Positions 11,641 to 22,201 of a DNA stretch of 64,000 nucleotides are shown here, one piece after another. Each line of letters starts with the position of its first letter. Within the stretch, counting starts at the first letter, position 1. This stretch comes from Pisolithus tinctorius (Eukaryota; Basidiomycota; Agaricomycetes; Boletales; Pisolithaceae). The stretch lies in NCBI GenBank assembly GCA_024663395.1, contig JANFAH010000001.1, forward strand, positions 4,526,001-4,590,000, given 5' to 3'. The notes beneath the pieces are model-generated. The model searched no databases and had not been told where the DNA came from. It was given only the letters and a program-made list of their open reading frames with translations. The position numbers were made by a program, and so were the translations under genes.

Positions 11641-12664
11641 GAATCCAGGGAGTAGACTTGCTACCAGAGGATGACCCCTGGTGCTTACTGGACCACTGAA
11701 CCTCCTCTTTGCACTCCCAGTAGCATGCATCAATCTCCTGAGCTAGGTGGTGAAGCTCATGAAGGGTTCTTGGTTTGCCAACCCAGTAGACCTCATCTTT
11801 GATACAGTTGGGGAGACCAGTGTAGATGAAGTGGTGCAGAGCACCATCACTGTCTCCCTGGACTTGTGAGGCAAGCTGGTTGAATTCGACCACGTACTTG
11901 TTGACCCGGTGATTATCTTTCATCTGGAGGTGGTCTAGCTGGCTTTCAGCATCAGCCACCAGGTTGTGAGGTCTGAAAGTGGTTTGAAGTTCTAAGACAA
12001 ACTCCTTCCAAGAGTCCATCCAGTAGGGCCAGTCCTCCAGGTCCTCAGTCCCAAGTAAGTCTGGGTCAAACCACTCAAGAGCCATCCCTTTCAGGAATGA
12101 CTGCATGAAAGTGACCTTGGCTTGATCACTTCGAAAGGCCCAGGGCTGGTCCTGGAAGTTAAGTTCACACTGGATAAGAAATGCACACAGCTTCTTTGTG
12201 TCTGTCCCATTCAAGGTGTCCAGTTCATGCAACTTGGTTCTGGAGGATGACTCAGAGCCAGTGCGAGCATTACATGTGAGGAGCTCAATGGCTTTGGCAA
12301 GATTATCAAGCATGGTTACACCAGGCTCGACATCATCCTTTGGGAGGGGTTCTTCATCATCATTGTCCAGGTCATCTCTCAGCCCATCATCACCAGGGTC
12401 ATTACCACCAGGATTGAAGTCATCTGGTTTGTCTGGGTCCAGTTCATCATCTGGATCATTAGTGGGTGCAAGGGGTCGATTAGGGATGGGGGTAGTGGAT
12501 TTATGGGCTGAGAAGCCCCTGAAGTTGTTGACTTCACTGGGTGACCTTCTGGCTGTCCCTAAGGACACCAGGGCGGTGGCGCAGCACAAGTCAACTGCTG
12601 AAGCAGAATCTGGGTTGGTGGTAGCACATGCCTGTGCTGCTTGAGTTCTGGTTTGGGTAGGCAT
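11641..12664 (-). pseudogene. gag: Element H gag (capsid), C-terminally truncated
   Basis: It begins MPTQTRTQ (ATG at 12664). An acidic P/D/N-rich region follows, then the retrotransposon capsid block with KKLCAFLIQCELNFQDQPW, GMALEWF and LHELHHLAQEIDACYWE. It is open throughout but ends where the deletion joins it to the protease remnant, so there is no zinc knuckle. The same protein type is found in B (18835-19875) and at 58738-59756. Confidence 0.85.
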
Positions 12665-12732
12665 GCCAAGAGAGTATTGTTCAAGGCTTGGACAGAAAGG
12701 TGGTGACCCACACAACTGTGAGTCTGAAATAC

Positions 12733-13164
12733 TGTTAAGTCCAGGTCTTTACCAGTCCAAAGCCAGTCCAGAGTCTGGTCAGGGGTCAGAGGGTAGTATG
12801 AGGTGATAAGGGAATTGGACTATTGGACTTAGTGACTGATGGCACAGTGCTATTCCCTTGCATGGGCCATAGTCCAGTCAGGAAGCAGAAGACAGAGGAT
12901 CAGGGAGACCAGGTTAGGATGAGAACTAGATTGATTTTAGACTCAGGCTAAAACAGATTATCCTACAGCTTAAATACTAGAAGTAGCCTAAGTGTAACAT
13001 AGCACTGGAGACTGGTCTGCACCGGTATGGCAATGATTGGTAAACATATTGGTAAGTAGTGTTACAAAGAATCTTATCAAGCAAGGACTATGAACAAGGG
13101 ATTACCAGGAACTGGGGCAGAACATGTGACTGGGCTGGGTGTTACACCAGCCTGGTACTACTTC
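12733..13164 (-). repeat. Truncated family-3 LTR
   Basis: It starts TGTTAAGTCCAGG and follows the complete family-3 LTR at 20723 as far as the CTGGTACTA block. It then joins gag sequence directly at 13165. The missing remainder suggests a deletion or ectopic recombination. Confidence 0.75.
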
Positions 13165-13221
13165 ATCATCATTGTCTGGGTCATCTCCTGGCCTGTTGTT
13201 GCCAGGACCATCATCACTGGG
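13165..13221 (-). pseudogene. gag: Family-3 gag fragment, part 2 (split by element B)
   Basis: The acidic gag region matches 12340-12410 in H. It stops at the insertion point of B, and its other half is 20389-20655. It belongs to a second copy of the LTR-gag unit lying next to H. Confidence 0.7.
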
Positions 13222-13746
13222 TGTCAAGTACAGGATGTCCGGGTTGAGGCCGGACCGGAGACCAAAGCGAGCACAAGGCCAAGGGGTCAGGATCAGGAGA
13301 GGAGTCGAGGATACAGGTAGTTGGACTGATTGGACTTAGCAACTGAAGATACAGTGCTATTCCCTTGCGTGGGTCTCAGTCCAAGTCTGAGGCCAAGATG
13401 GGGTTATCAGGGTTAACTTTGTTGATTTCAGACTGAGGGGTACAGGCCAAGTATCTATGGGTTTATATACCAGAAGTAACTATAGTATGGAGACCGGTAA
13501 TGCCGGTCTCGCAAGGATTGCTAAGGTGATTGGTAAGACAGGTATTAGTAAGATATGACTAAGACAACAGAGACCAGGACAGGGTGGACCGGGGACAAGA
13601 CTGGGCAGGACTTAACCGAAGTGACAGACACTGCAAAGCAGTGTCCACTGCACTAGACCAACTGGAGATATGGGATAGGTGAGGCCAAGGCCAGACTGAG
13701 TGAGTGCAAGGCCGAGTCCAGCCGGGGTCGAGGCATGACTATGACA
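13222..13746 (-). repeat. 3' LTR of element B (family 1, 525 bp)
   Basis: Its ends are TGTCAAGTAC and CTATGACA on the + strand. It differs from the LTR of A by scattered, mostly CpG-type transitions. The polypurine tract follows at 13747-13760 as its reverse complement. Confidence 0.9.
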
Positions 13747-13884
13747 GTATCCCCCCCTTAGGGGTCGAACCCATGAGACCCCTGTGAGGGTGGTAGGCTG
13801 AGTCCGAAAATCCGGCTGGGTTCGAAAAATTGATACTTGTAGCCCACTAAGCCCTTTGCGTCTTTCTTTCTCATCCTAACCACC

Positions 13885-14927
13885 ATGTCTGACTCATGAC
13901 CGATTGTCTCCGCTGATAACAACAATGAAGGCTGAGTTGTGATCGACTGGTCCCAGGTGTTGGAAGACGCCATCAAGTACGACACTGACGATGAGGAAGA
14001 GACAATGAGGGCCAAGGCGAAGGAGAGGAAGCAACAAAAGGCAGCTGAACAAGCCCGATGGGAGGAGCAGGCTCGGCTTGAGGCCGAGAGGGTGGCAAGA
14101 GAGCAAGCCAAGGCCAAGAGGGCTGAGAGGGAGAAGGCTGAGGCCGAGAAGGCAGAGCAGGAGGCTGAAGAGAAGAGGGTATGCGAGGAGGAGAAGTGCA
14201 AAGCCAAGGCCAGGAAGAGTAGTGAGGTCGGGGCCAGTGGTAATGAGACCGGGAGTGAGGTGAAGAAGGTGGTGATGGATCCTGGGTGAGTGGTTTTCTC
14301 AACCTTGTGCTTATCCTCTTTGACAACCTTTTTAGCTGTACCCGCTGTGCCCAGGCTCACATCATCTGCGAATTTGTCATAGATGGTAATAAGAAACATG
14401 TCGCCTGCGTGCGGTGCAATCAATCAAAGGGTAAATGCCAGTGGCCCAGGGATGGCAAGGACGCCGAGGCTGGTCCCAAGGTCAAGGCTGACAAAGGGAA
14501 GAAACAGAAAGCCGACGAAGAGATGCCAGAGCCCAGGCCAAGCCAGAAGAAGTGGGCAAAGTCAAAAGCGGTTGAGGTGTTGGAGATCAACGAGCCCGAG
14601 ACCAGAGGGAGCAGGCCGAGGGAGGCTGGCGCCGAAAGATACTCAGGCTTGGAAAACAAGCTCGAGTGACTGATCGAGGCCACGGGGCTGATTGCCAACA
14701 ACCTGGCCAGCCTCTTCGAACTTCATGAAACCGCGGTCAAGAATTCAGGCCGCATAGCCGACACGCTCGAGTCACTACTCGACGAGTCCTACGGTTTCGG
14801 CATGGTGGCCTCCCCTTTGGACTCGGGCTCATCTGAGCTCAACTCTGATGAGTTGCGTGAGGAAGCCGACTGGTTGAGGAACCATGGGGAAGATGAGGAG
14901 GGGGAAGATGAGGACATGGCCGAGTAG
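13885..14927 (+). pseudogene. Antisense accessory gene of element B (Zn2Cys6-like, two stops)
   Basis: Exon 1 is 13885-14285, the intron 14286-14335 (50 bp, GTGAGT to TTTTTAG), and exon 2 is 14336-14927. The splice sites are at the same codons as in A. TGA at 13897-13899 and 14667-14669 replace arginine codons of A (CGA to TGA). The coiled coil is longer than in A through extra A/E/K-rich repeats. The six cysteines keep the spacing C-x2-C-x6-C-x12-C-x2-C-x6-C. It ends about 190 bp short of the convergent pol end at 15116, as in A. Exact conservation of exon structure between A and B supports a real, spliced gene. Confidence 0.8.
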
Positions 14928-15115
14928 GGTACATAGCGTAGCACCTTTGTTAACCTTCTGTGAATGTCATGTGTCCGGTGCCTGGTGTCTGGTTTCAGTC
15001 TTATATAGTAAGTGAGCACAAACAAGAAAAGAAAACAAAGTAAGTAAGAGGTCAAAGGAACACTAGATACCGATAGGAAACAGAAACAGGAACTGAGGCT
15101 GGTTGAGACCAGTCC

Positions 15116-16684
15116 TTATTGGTATGGGCCGGGTTTACCAGGGTAGCGGGAATGAAATTCTTGTACAAGTTCAGAGGCATTGTCTAGCTCTGTAGCGAGT
15201 ACCCAGGTAGTTTCTTCATCAGTCCCCTCGTAGCCGGTCCACCAGACTAAGTACTGAAGCCAACACCGGTGACGCCGGTTGACCTTAGAGTTGAGGATCT
15301 CTGCTACCTCGCACTCTAGGTCACCATCAACTTTGACTGGTGGGGGTGGTGGTTGAGTCCGGTTCGGGATGGTATTAGGGATGGCCGGTTCGAGTTGGGA
15401 GACGTGGAAGACCGGATGTACTGCGTGCATTGAGTCCGGCAGGCACAGTGTGAACGAGTGGGTACCGGCCTGAGCTATGACCAGGTACGGTCCAAGGTTT
15501 TTTTCTGAGAGCTTCTTGGAAGGCCGAGTTGACCGAAAGTATTTGGCTTTGACATATACTTGGTCACCAACTTTGAAGTCCAGAGCCGGCATGCATTTAG
15601 CATTGGCCGGTCCTTGATAGTGCTGTTGTGTGAGGGTCATCTCCTCACATAGGTATTGGTGCAGTGAGTCTAGGTCAACTGCATAGTCACGAGCCCGAGT
15701 GGAAGTGAGGTCGCGCTCTGGGTACACCGAGATGTTGGGGTGGTATCCCTTATTAGCGAAGAAAGGGGAAACACTGGTAGTAGCGCTAGGGGCGTTATTG
15801 TAGGCGAACTTGGCCAGGGGTAGTAGCTCGGCCCAATTGTCCTGCTGGTAGTTGCAGTACACTCGGAGATATTGTTCTAGGGTCTGGTTGGTCCTTTCAG
15901 TCTGGCCATCACCTTTGGGGTGGTAGCCCGAGGTTAAATGTAAGCGCATGTCTAAGGCCTTACCGAGTGACCAGAAGAAGTGAGACACAAACTCCGAGCC
16001 TCGGTCTGAGGTTACATGGGCCAGCACTCCATGCTTAGAAAAGACATGGAGTAGGAACAATTTGGTGAGTTCTGGGGCTGTTATGGTGTTGTGGGTGGGG
16101 ATGAATATGGCCTGCTTGGAAAGCCGGTCAACTACTATGAGGATGGCTGTGAAGCCGGTTGAGGCCGGGAGCTGCTTGATGAAATCCATAGAGATGGAAT
16201 TCCACAGTTTCTCCAGCACCGGAAGCTGCTTGAGGAGGCCATAAGGCAGATGGCAGGGAACCTTAGCCCGAGCGCAGGCTGTGCAAGACCGGACATAGTC
16301 CTTGACGAAGGTCCTGAGGCTGGGCCAGGTATACTCATGCCATATGAGCTCTAGTGTGTGGTTTTGGCCAAAGTGGCCAGACAGAGGGTGGTCATGCTTG
16401 AGGCGCAAGACCCTAAGGCAAAGGTCGTTTGAGTCCGGCACATAGATCCTTCCATCAAGCTGAAGGAAGCCAGTATCATCTACTGACCACCAGGGATCAG
16501 ACATGTCGGACAGGCGGGTTTGTGAGACCGGGTTGTCCAGCAGTGTGGTCAGGATATCATTATGAAGTTTTTCTACATCCATTAGCACAACTGCCCATAA
16601 GACCAGGTACTCAAGGTAAGTGGCATGGAGGGAGACCGCTAGTTGCTCCTGGGTGAAGACCGGTCTTAGGTTCTGCGGGTTCAC
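15116..16684 (-). pseudogene. pol: Element B integrase and chromodomain
   Basis: The 522-codon open frame keeps the HH-CC zinc domain, SMDFIKQLP, SDRGSEF, HPKGDGQTER and a C-terminal chromodomain with LVWWTGYEGTDEETTW. It is cut off from RNase H by a TGA near 16728, the same position as in H. The integrase itself looks intact in sequence. Confidence 0.9.
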
Positions 16685-16726
16685 TTGGGCATAGCCACTA
16701 TCCCCCTCTTTGGGGTAGACGTCCCA

Positions 16727-17353
16727 TCATCTAGTTAGGGTGTTGGGCTTAGCCCCAAGCTTGCCGGGCCTGAATCTAATGATCATGTTGAATTGAGACA
16801 GGAACTCTGACCAGCGAGCTTGGCAGCAGGTGAGTACTTTGGAGGTGGAGAAGTACTTGAGATTCTTGTGGTTGGTAACAACGTTGACCAGTGAGGCTGA
16901 ACCTTCAAGGTAGTGGTGCCAGGTCCAGAATGCTTCGAAAATAGCAAGCAATTCCTTGTCATGGGTGTCATAATTCAATTCCAGGGCCATCAGAGTCCGG
17001 GAGTAGAATGCGACCGGATGAATCTGGCCGTCACCGCAAGTGATAGACAGAATGCCGGCAATGGCATAGTCCGATGCATCAGTCTCGACAGTGATAGGGA
17101 CCCCGGGGATGAAGTGAGTTAAGACAGGCGCAGTAGTAAAGGCAGCCTTGAGGTTGTTGAATGACCAGCAGCACTCCTCAGAGAAGCTCCAAGGAGCCCC
17201 CTTGCGGGTAAGCCGAGTCAGTGGTACAACGATGTCCGAATAATTGAAGATAAACTGGCAATAGAAGTTGGTGAAGCCGAGGAAAGATTGAATGTCCTTG
17301 ACCTTGCGAGGCTCAGGCCAGTCGCAAATGGTCTGGACCTTTTCCTTCGACAT
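16727..17353 (-). pseudogene. pol: Element B RT thumb and RNase H
   Basis: The frame runs from MSKEKVQTICDWPEP through SFLGFTNFY, ETDASDYAI, HDKELLAIFEAF and VVTNHKNLKY. In the last motif the RNase H aspartate reads N (VVTDHKNLEY in A), so activity is doubtful. Confidence 0.88.
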
Positions 17354-18130
17354 CGTGAGGCCGGCAGGGGAGAGGTGGAATCCGAGGTATTCGACCGAGT
17401 CCGAGTGGAACTCGCATTTCTCCGGCTTCGCATAAAGGCCATGAAGCCGAAGCTGGCAGAGGACTTCTCAGACATGCTGCTTGTGAGACTCTTTATCTCC
17501 AGAGTAGATTAAGAGGTCATCTAAGTAGACGACTACGCAGACATCCAACATATCTGCGAAGATGGTATTCATGAAGTGTTGGAAGGCAGCCAGGGCATTG
17601 GTGAGGCCAAAGGGCATTACTAACCACTCGTAAGATCCATACCAAGTCCAGAATGCGGTTTTCCATTCATCGCCCGGAGCAATCTGGACGAGATGGTAGG
17701 CATGCTGAAGATCAATCTTAGTGTAGATCTTGGCTCGGCTTGGTGAATCTAATAGGTCGGAGATGAGCAGGAGTGGGTAGCGATCCTTCTTAGTGATCTT
17801 GTTGAGGCCACGGAAGTCTACACAGAGCCAGAGGGAGCCATCCTTCTTTTTGACAAAGAGGACTGGTGCAGCATAAGGGGAGGAGGTAGGCCGAATGAAA
17901 CCGGTAGTAAGGTTTTCATTGATGAAAGTCCGGAGAGCTTGGAGCTCGACCGGGGACAGCGAGTAGATGGTGCCGAGGGGCAGGGTTGTTCCTTCTTTGA
18001 GCTCTATCTTTAGGTCATACTCCCAGTGTGGTGGGAGTGCCGAGGCCTTGGCCTTGCTGAATACATTGGCAAAGTCATGGTACTCTTCCAGTACATTGGG
18101 TAAGGCTGGAGGAGAGGAAGCCGAGGCCGA
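17354..18130 (-). pseudogene. pol: Element B reverse transcriptase palm and fingers
   Basis: Read without an ATG, the minus strand gives [65 protein letters not shown] and the catalytic box [11 protein letters not shown] (about 17548-17515) with both aspartates intact. A TGA near 17468 (in the SHKQHV region) matches the one at 30-32 in A. Confidence 0.85.
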
Positions 18131-18831
18131 TCAGGCTTGAGCTGAGTCCGAGGGGTGGAGCTGAAGTTGGAACTGGATGGACCCTTCTAGTTTGCAGGCA
18201 TGCACAAAAGCGGCTGCATTGATTAGGGAAACAAGAGGGGCCTTCAGGGGGGTGTGAGCCAGGGAGTTGGAGACTGGTACAGATGGCGCAAGGCCAGGTT
18301 GGTCACTAGGACCGGAGTCAGGAAGGCCAGTGGAGACTGGGCTTACAGGGGGTGTCGATGGGGTTGGCATTCCTTGTGCAGGAGTCCGGAATGTTAGACT
18401 GCTCAGTACCCAGTCAATCAACAGATTGTAGCAGGTGAGCCAGTCATGTCCGAGAACTATCTTATACTCGGAATCCAACAGGGCTAGATACAGGGTTACT
18501 GGGGTGACATCGCCGGACGCAAAGCAGATATTGACATCTACTGCTTGGGTAATAGTAAAGGTGGATGTTCCATCGAAGAGCCAGAGTCGGATTGGTGAGA
18601 CCGAGTAAGGGGTAAAAGAGTGTTGATTAACAAATTGGTTATCTATGAAACAATGTGTGGAACCGGAGTCCACTAAAGTACGAAGCCGAGGTATTTCTGG
18701 GTTTTCTAATGTGACATACAGGGTTAAAGAGTTCGGACTGGAAAGAGCAGACACATTGAGACGAGCCTCCAAGTTTGCACAACCGGAGTCAATGCAGCTC
18801 CCAGATTGTGCAGAGTCCTGGGAGCTGCTAC
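18131..18831 (-). pseudogene. pol: Element B aspartic protease (gag -1 frame)
   Basis: The active-site motif LVDSGSTHCFID (retropepsin DSG) lies near 18660 and the second conserved block VLGHDWL near 18450. A linker with INAAAFVHACKLEGS follows. The frame is open back to the end of gag and is shifted -1 relative to it. It ends in TGA at 18133-18131. Confidence 0.85.
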
Positions 18832-19875
18832 CTATTTTTTTGTCTCAGGGGTAGAACCCAAGCCCAAGGCCAGTGCAGCCTCGGTGGTAGCCACAGCATG
18901 AGCTTTGGCCTTTCCAGTCTTCTTGGGGCATTTGTCAGCGAAGTGACCAGACCCCCCGCAGAACATGCAGAGGTTTCCGTCTATGCAACGCTTGCGTTCC
19001 TCGGGGGTAAGCTCTCCATCCTTGCCAAGTTTGCTAGGCTCAGGCTTGGACAAGTTGCTGTTATTGCCCAGCTTGGACTGGGTGGAACCAGTGTTGTTGT
19101 TGTTGTTGTTGTTGTTGCCAGTCTTGGGCTGACTGTTATTGCCAGAACTGCCAGACTTATTGTTGCTGGAGTTGGACGAGCCCTGGTGTTTACTTGCCTG
19201 CTGGACTTCTTCCTTGCGCTCCCAATAGCGTGCATCTATTTCTTGGGCGAGGTGGTGGAGCTCGTGAAGTGTCTGGGGTTTGCCAACCTGGCAGACCTCA
19301 TCCTTGATTCGGTCTGGGAGGCCGGAATAGAAATGATGGTGCAGCGCACCGTCACCATAGCCTCGGACTTGCGAGGCAAGCCGATTGAAGTCAACTACGT
19401 ATTTGTTAATGCGCTGACTATCCTTCATATGTAAATGGTCGAGTTGGCTTTTGGCATCAGCAACTGGATCGTGGGGGCCAAAGGTGGTTTGTAGCTCCAG
19501 AACGAACTCCCACCAGGAGTCCATCCAGAGAGGCCAGTCATCGGGGTGGTCGAGCCTGAGTAAGTCTGGCTCAAACCACTCTAAGGCCATGCCTTTGAGG
19601 TACAATTGGGCGAAGATGACCTTGGCGTGGTCGGTCCTGAAAGCCCAGGGTTGGTCTTGGAAATTAAGCTCGCACTGGATAAAGAATGCGTGGAGCTTCT
19701 TGGGATCTGTGCCATCGAAAGTGTTGGGCTCATGCAGCTTGGTCCTGCTTGAGGACTCAGGGCTAGTGCGGGCATTATGAGCCAACAGTTTGATGGCCGA
19801 TGCGAGGTTGTCTAAGACCATGATGGTGGGCTCGGTGTCCAGATCTGCGAAGTCCGGATCGTCTTCTGGATCAGT
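18832..19875 (-). pseudogene. gag: Element B gag (5' truncated)
   Basis: The capsid block (KKLHAFFIQCELNFQDQPW, GMALEWFEPDLL, LHELHHLAQEIDARYWER) is followed by an N/S/G-rich linker with an asparagine run encoded by a GTT repeat (19093-19118). A perfect CCHC zinc knuckle, CMFCGGSGHFADKC, lies near 18960. The frame is open upstream to 19875, where it fuses to LTR sequence, so the natural start is lost. It ends TAG at 18834-18832, directly after a run of seven A. Confidence 0.87.
18835..18841 (-). promoter_or_regulatory. Putative -1 frameshift site, A AAA AAA, at the gag end of B
   Basis: The last gag codons read ACA AAA AAA TAG, so the heptamer A AAA AAA is in the gag frame immediately before the stop. 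The -1 frame is open from here into the protease. This is the classical arrangement for making Gag-Pol by frameshifting. Confidence 0.65.
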
Positions 19876-20383
19876 CCAGGTTGAGGCCGGACTGGAGACT
19901 GAAGCGAGCGCGAGGCCAAGGGGTCAGGATCAGGAGAGGAGTTGAGGATACAGGTAGTTGGACTGATTGGACTTAGCAACTGAAGATACAGTGCTATTCC
20001 CTTGCGTGGGTCTCAGTCTGAGTCCAAGGCCGAGACAGGGTTATCAGGGTTAACTTTGTTGATTTCAGACTGAGGGGTACAGGCTGAGTATCTACGGGTT
20101 TATATACCAGAAGTAACTATAGTATGGAGACTGGTAATGCCAGTCTTGCAAGGATTGCTAAGGTGATTGGTAAGACAGGTATTAGTAAGATATGACTAAG
20201 ACGACAGAGACCGGGACAGGGTGGACCAGGGACAAGACCAGGCAGGACTTAACTGAAGTGACAGACACTGCAAAGCAGTGTCCACCATGCTAGACCAACT
20301 GGAGATATGGGACAGGCGAGGCCGAGGCCAGACTGAGTGAGTGTGAGGCCGAGTCTGGCTGGGGTTGAGGCATGACTATGACA
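19876..20383 (-). repeat. 5' LTR of element B, inner end deleted
   Basis: It matches 13237-13746, but the first about 15 bp (+ strand TGTCAAGTACAGGAT) are replaced by gag sequence. The outer end, CTATGACA, is intact and followed by the CTGGG duplication. Confidence 0.85.
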
Positions 20384-20388
20384 CTGGG

Positions 20389-20655
20389 GTCATTGCCACC
20401 AGGATTGAAGTCATCTGGTTCATCTGGGTCCGGTTCATCATCTGGATCATTAGTGGGTGTGAGAGGTTGATTAGGGATGGGGGTAGTGGATTTACAGGCT
20501 GAGAAGCCCCTGAGGTTGTTGACTTCACCAGGCAAGCTTCTGGCTGTCCCTAAGGACACCAGGGCAGTGGCACAGCACAAGTCAACTGCTGAAGTGGAAT
20601 CTGGGTTGGTGGTAGCATGTGCCCATGCTGCTTGAGTTCTGGTTTGGGTAGGCAT
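20389..20655 (-). pseudogene. gag: Family-3 gag fragment, N-terminal part
   Basis: From MPTQTRTQ (ATG at 20655) it runs through the acidic region to the B insertion site, and its continuation is 13221-13165. A leader of about 65 bp (20656-20722) links it to the family-3 LTR at 20723. Confidence 0.75.
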
Positions 20656-21273
20656 GCTGAGGGTGTGATGCTGAGGTTTGAGCAGAAGGGTGATGACCCA
20701 CACAAGTGTGAGTCTGAAATACTGTTAAGTCCAGTCTTTACTGGTCCAAGGCTGGTCTGGAGTCCAGTTGGGGGTCAGAGGGTAGTATGAGGTACTAAGA
20801 GATTTGGACTATTTGGACTTAGCAACTGATGGTGCAGTGCTATTCCCTTGCATGGGCTGTAGTCCAGTTGAGAGACAGAAGACAGAGAATGAGAGAGACT
20901 GGGTTAAGATGAGACTAGATTGATTTCAGACTGAGGCTAAAACAGATTATCCTATGGCTTAAATACTAGAAGTAACCCAAGTGTAACATAGCACTGGAGA
21001 CTGGTCTGCACTGGTACAATGATGATTGGTAAACAGATTGGTAAGTATTGTTACAAAGAATATTATCAAGCAAAGACTATGAACAAAGGACTACTGGGAA
21101 CTGGGGCAGGACCTGTGGCTGGGCTGGGTGTTACACCAGCCTGGTACTAACTGAGGGGATGACTTGACTGGGCACTGCCTTGCAGTGCCTTGCAAGCTAA
21201 CACATTTCTGGGTTGAAGGGTTAGGGCTGGGACTGGGGCAAGGGTTGGACGAGACCAGGTGAGACTGGAATAG

Positions 21274-22008
21274 TGTCAAGTCCAGGCCTACTCCGACCAA
21301 CTCCGATGCTATATAAGGTCTAGAGAGTGGTTCAGAAGCAAGTCCGACATGAAGGGACAGAACTCCGACTAGCAGAGTGGTGGCAGGAACGAAGGCTGCT
21401 GAGACACAGGTGGAGCGGAGTGAGGGCATTGGGTTTAGCTCATGTGCTACCCCCTTGCATGATCTCAGCCCTCGTATTTCAGAGGGAGAGCATAGATGGA
21501 GAGTCGGAGATAACTCCAACAGGCAGAAGACGGAATCAGAGGGAGTAGGAACTAAGTTGATATTCATACTGAGGGATGGCGGAGTATGATACATGCTTTT
21601 ATACTACTATGGAGGTACAGTAACTGGAATTGGAACTGACATATGGAGACCCAGAAATTTTCAAGTAAAAACTTCCTAGACAACGAATGAAGGGTAGATG
21701 GAGGACATACGAACAGGTAACATAGAACATCCTGAAAAGGAAACAGTCCAGGCGCTGGACCATGTGGTGCACGTGCTGCGGAGTACCTGACTGCGTGCTG
21801 TCAGGGAGAAGTCTGAAGGTAGTCACATGACCCCTCAGAGAAGGGTCTGCCTGGTCTGGTAGGAGAGCAACACAAGTCTGACAGCAGTCGGAGCAGAGAT
21901 GGTTCATAGATGATAGAAGGTGGGTGGAGTTGGTGTGGAGTGAGCGAATGACTGGCAGAAAAGGGTGCAGAGTTAGTGATGATGCAGTATGAACACACAG
22001 TCATGACA
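21274..22008 (-). repeat. 3' LTR of element E (family 2, 735 bp)
   Basis: Ends are TGTCAAGTCC and TCATGACA on the + strand. A TATA box (TATAAAAG on the minus strand) is at 21605-21598. A polypurine tract (reverse complement) follows at 22009-22022. Confidence 0.9.
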
Positions 22009-22201
22009 GTGCCCCCCCCTTAGGGCCTGAACCCCTGAAGGCCGCATGTACAGAACAAGATCAACATGAGTTGATCATTTGAAATTATTTTGATGCCTTG
22101 AGGATAATGGCTTTAGCCATGGTGGAGCTCCATCGGAGTTCAAAGTACCACTTAAAAACACGTGTTAGGGTACCGAACCTTCATTCCTTCCCCCCATCAT
22201 C

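Larger units (their letters stand above)
5118..13164 (-). mobile_element. Element H: old family-3 gypsy element, multiply interrupted
   Basis: Reading on the minus strand from 13164 down, the order is a truncated 5' LTR (12733-13164), gag, a protease remnant, RT, RNase H and integrase. It is broken by the foldback element 9766-11341, by K2 (7183-9032) and by K1 at 5117. The zinc knuckle and protease active site are missing between gag and the protease remnant (junction near 11641). CpG is strongly depleted and the RT active site is mutated, so this is one of the oldest identifiable elements. Confidence 0.85.
13222..20383 (-). mobile_element. Element B: family-1 chromovirus, nearly full length
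   Basis: It is flanked by a perfect 5-bp target duplication CTGGG (13217-13221 and 20384-20388). On the minus strand the order is a truncated 5' LTR, gag, protease, RT, RNase H, integrase and chromodomain, then a gene on the opposite (+) strand, a polypurine tract and the 3' LTR. The end of the 5' LTR, the leader and the gag start are missing: LTR sequence joins gag near 19876. Several TGA codons break pol, so it is dead, but its sequence is close to A. Confidence 0.93.

Noticed and set aside
18981..19235. Threonine-run frame in gag of B
   Set aside because: Produced by the GTT microsatellite in another frame.
21377..21589. 70-codon frames repeated in each family-2 LTR
   Set aside because: They are LTR sequence repeated many times, with no coding signature.
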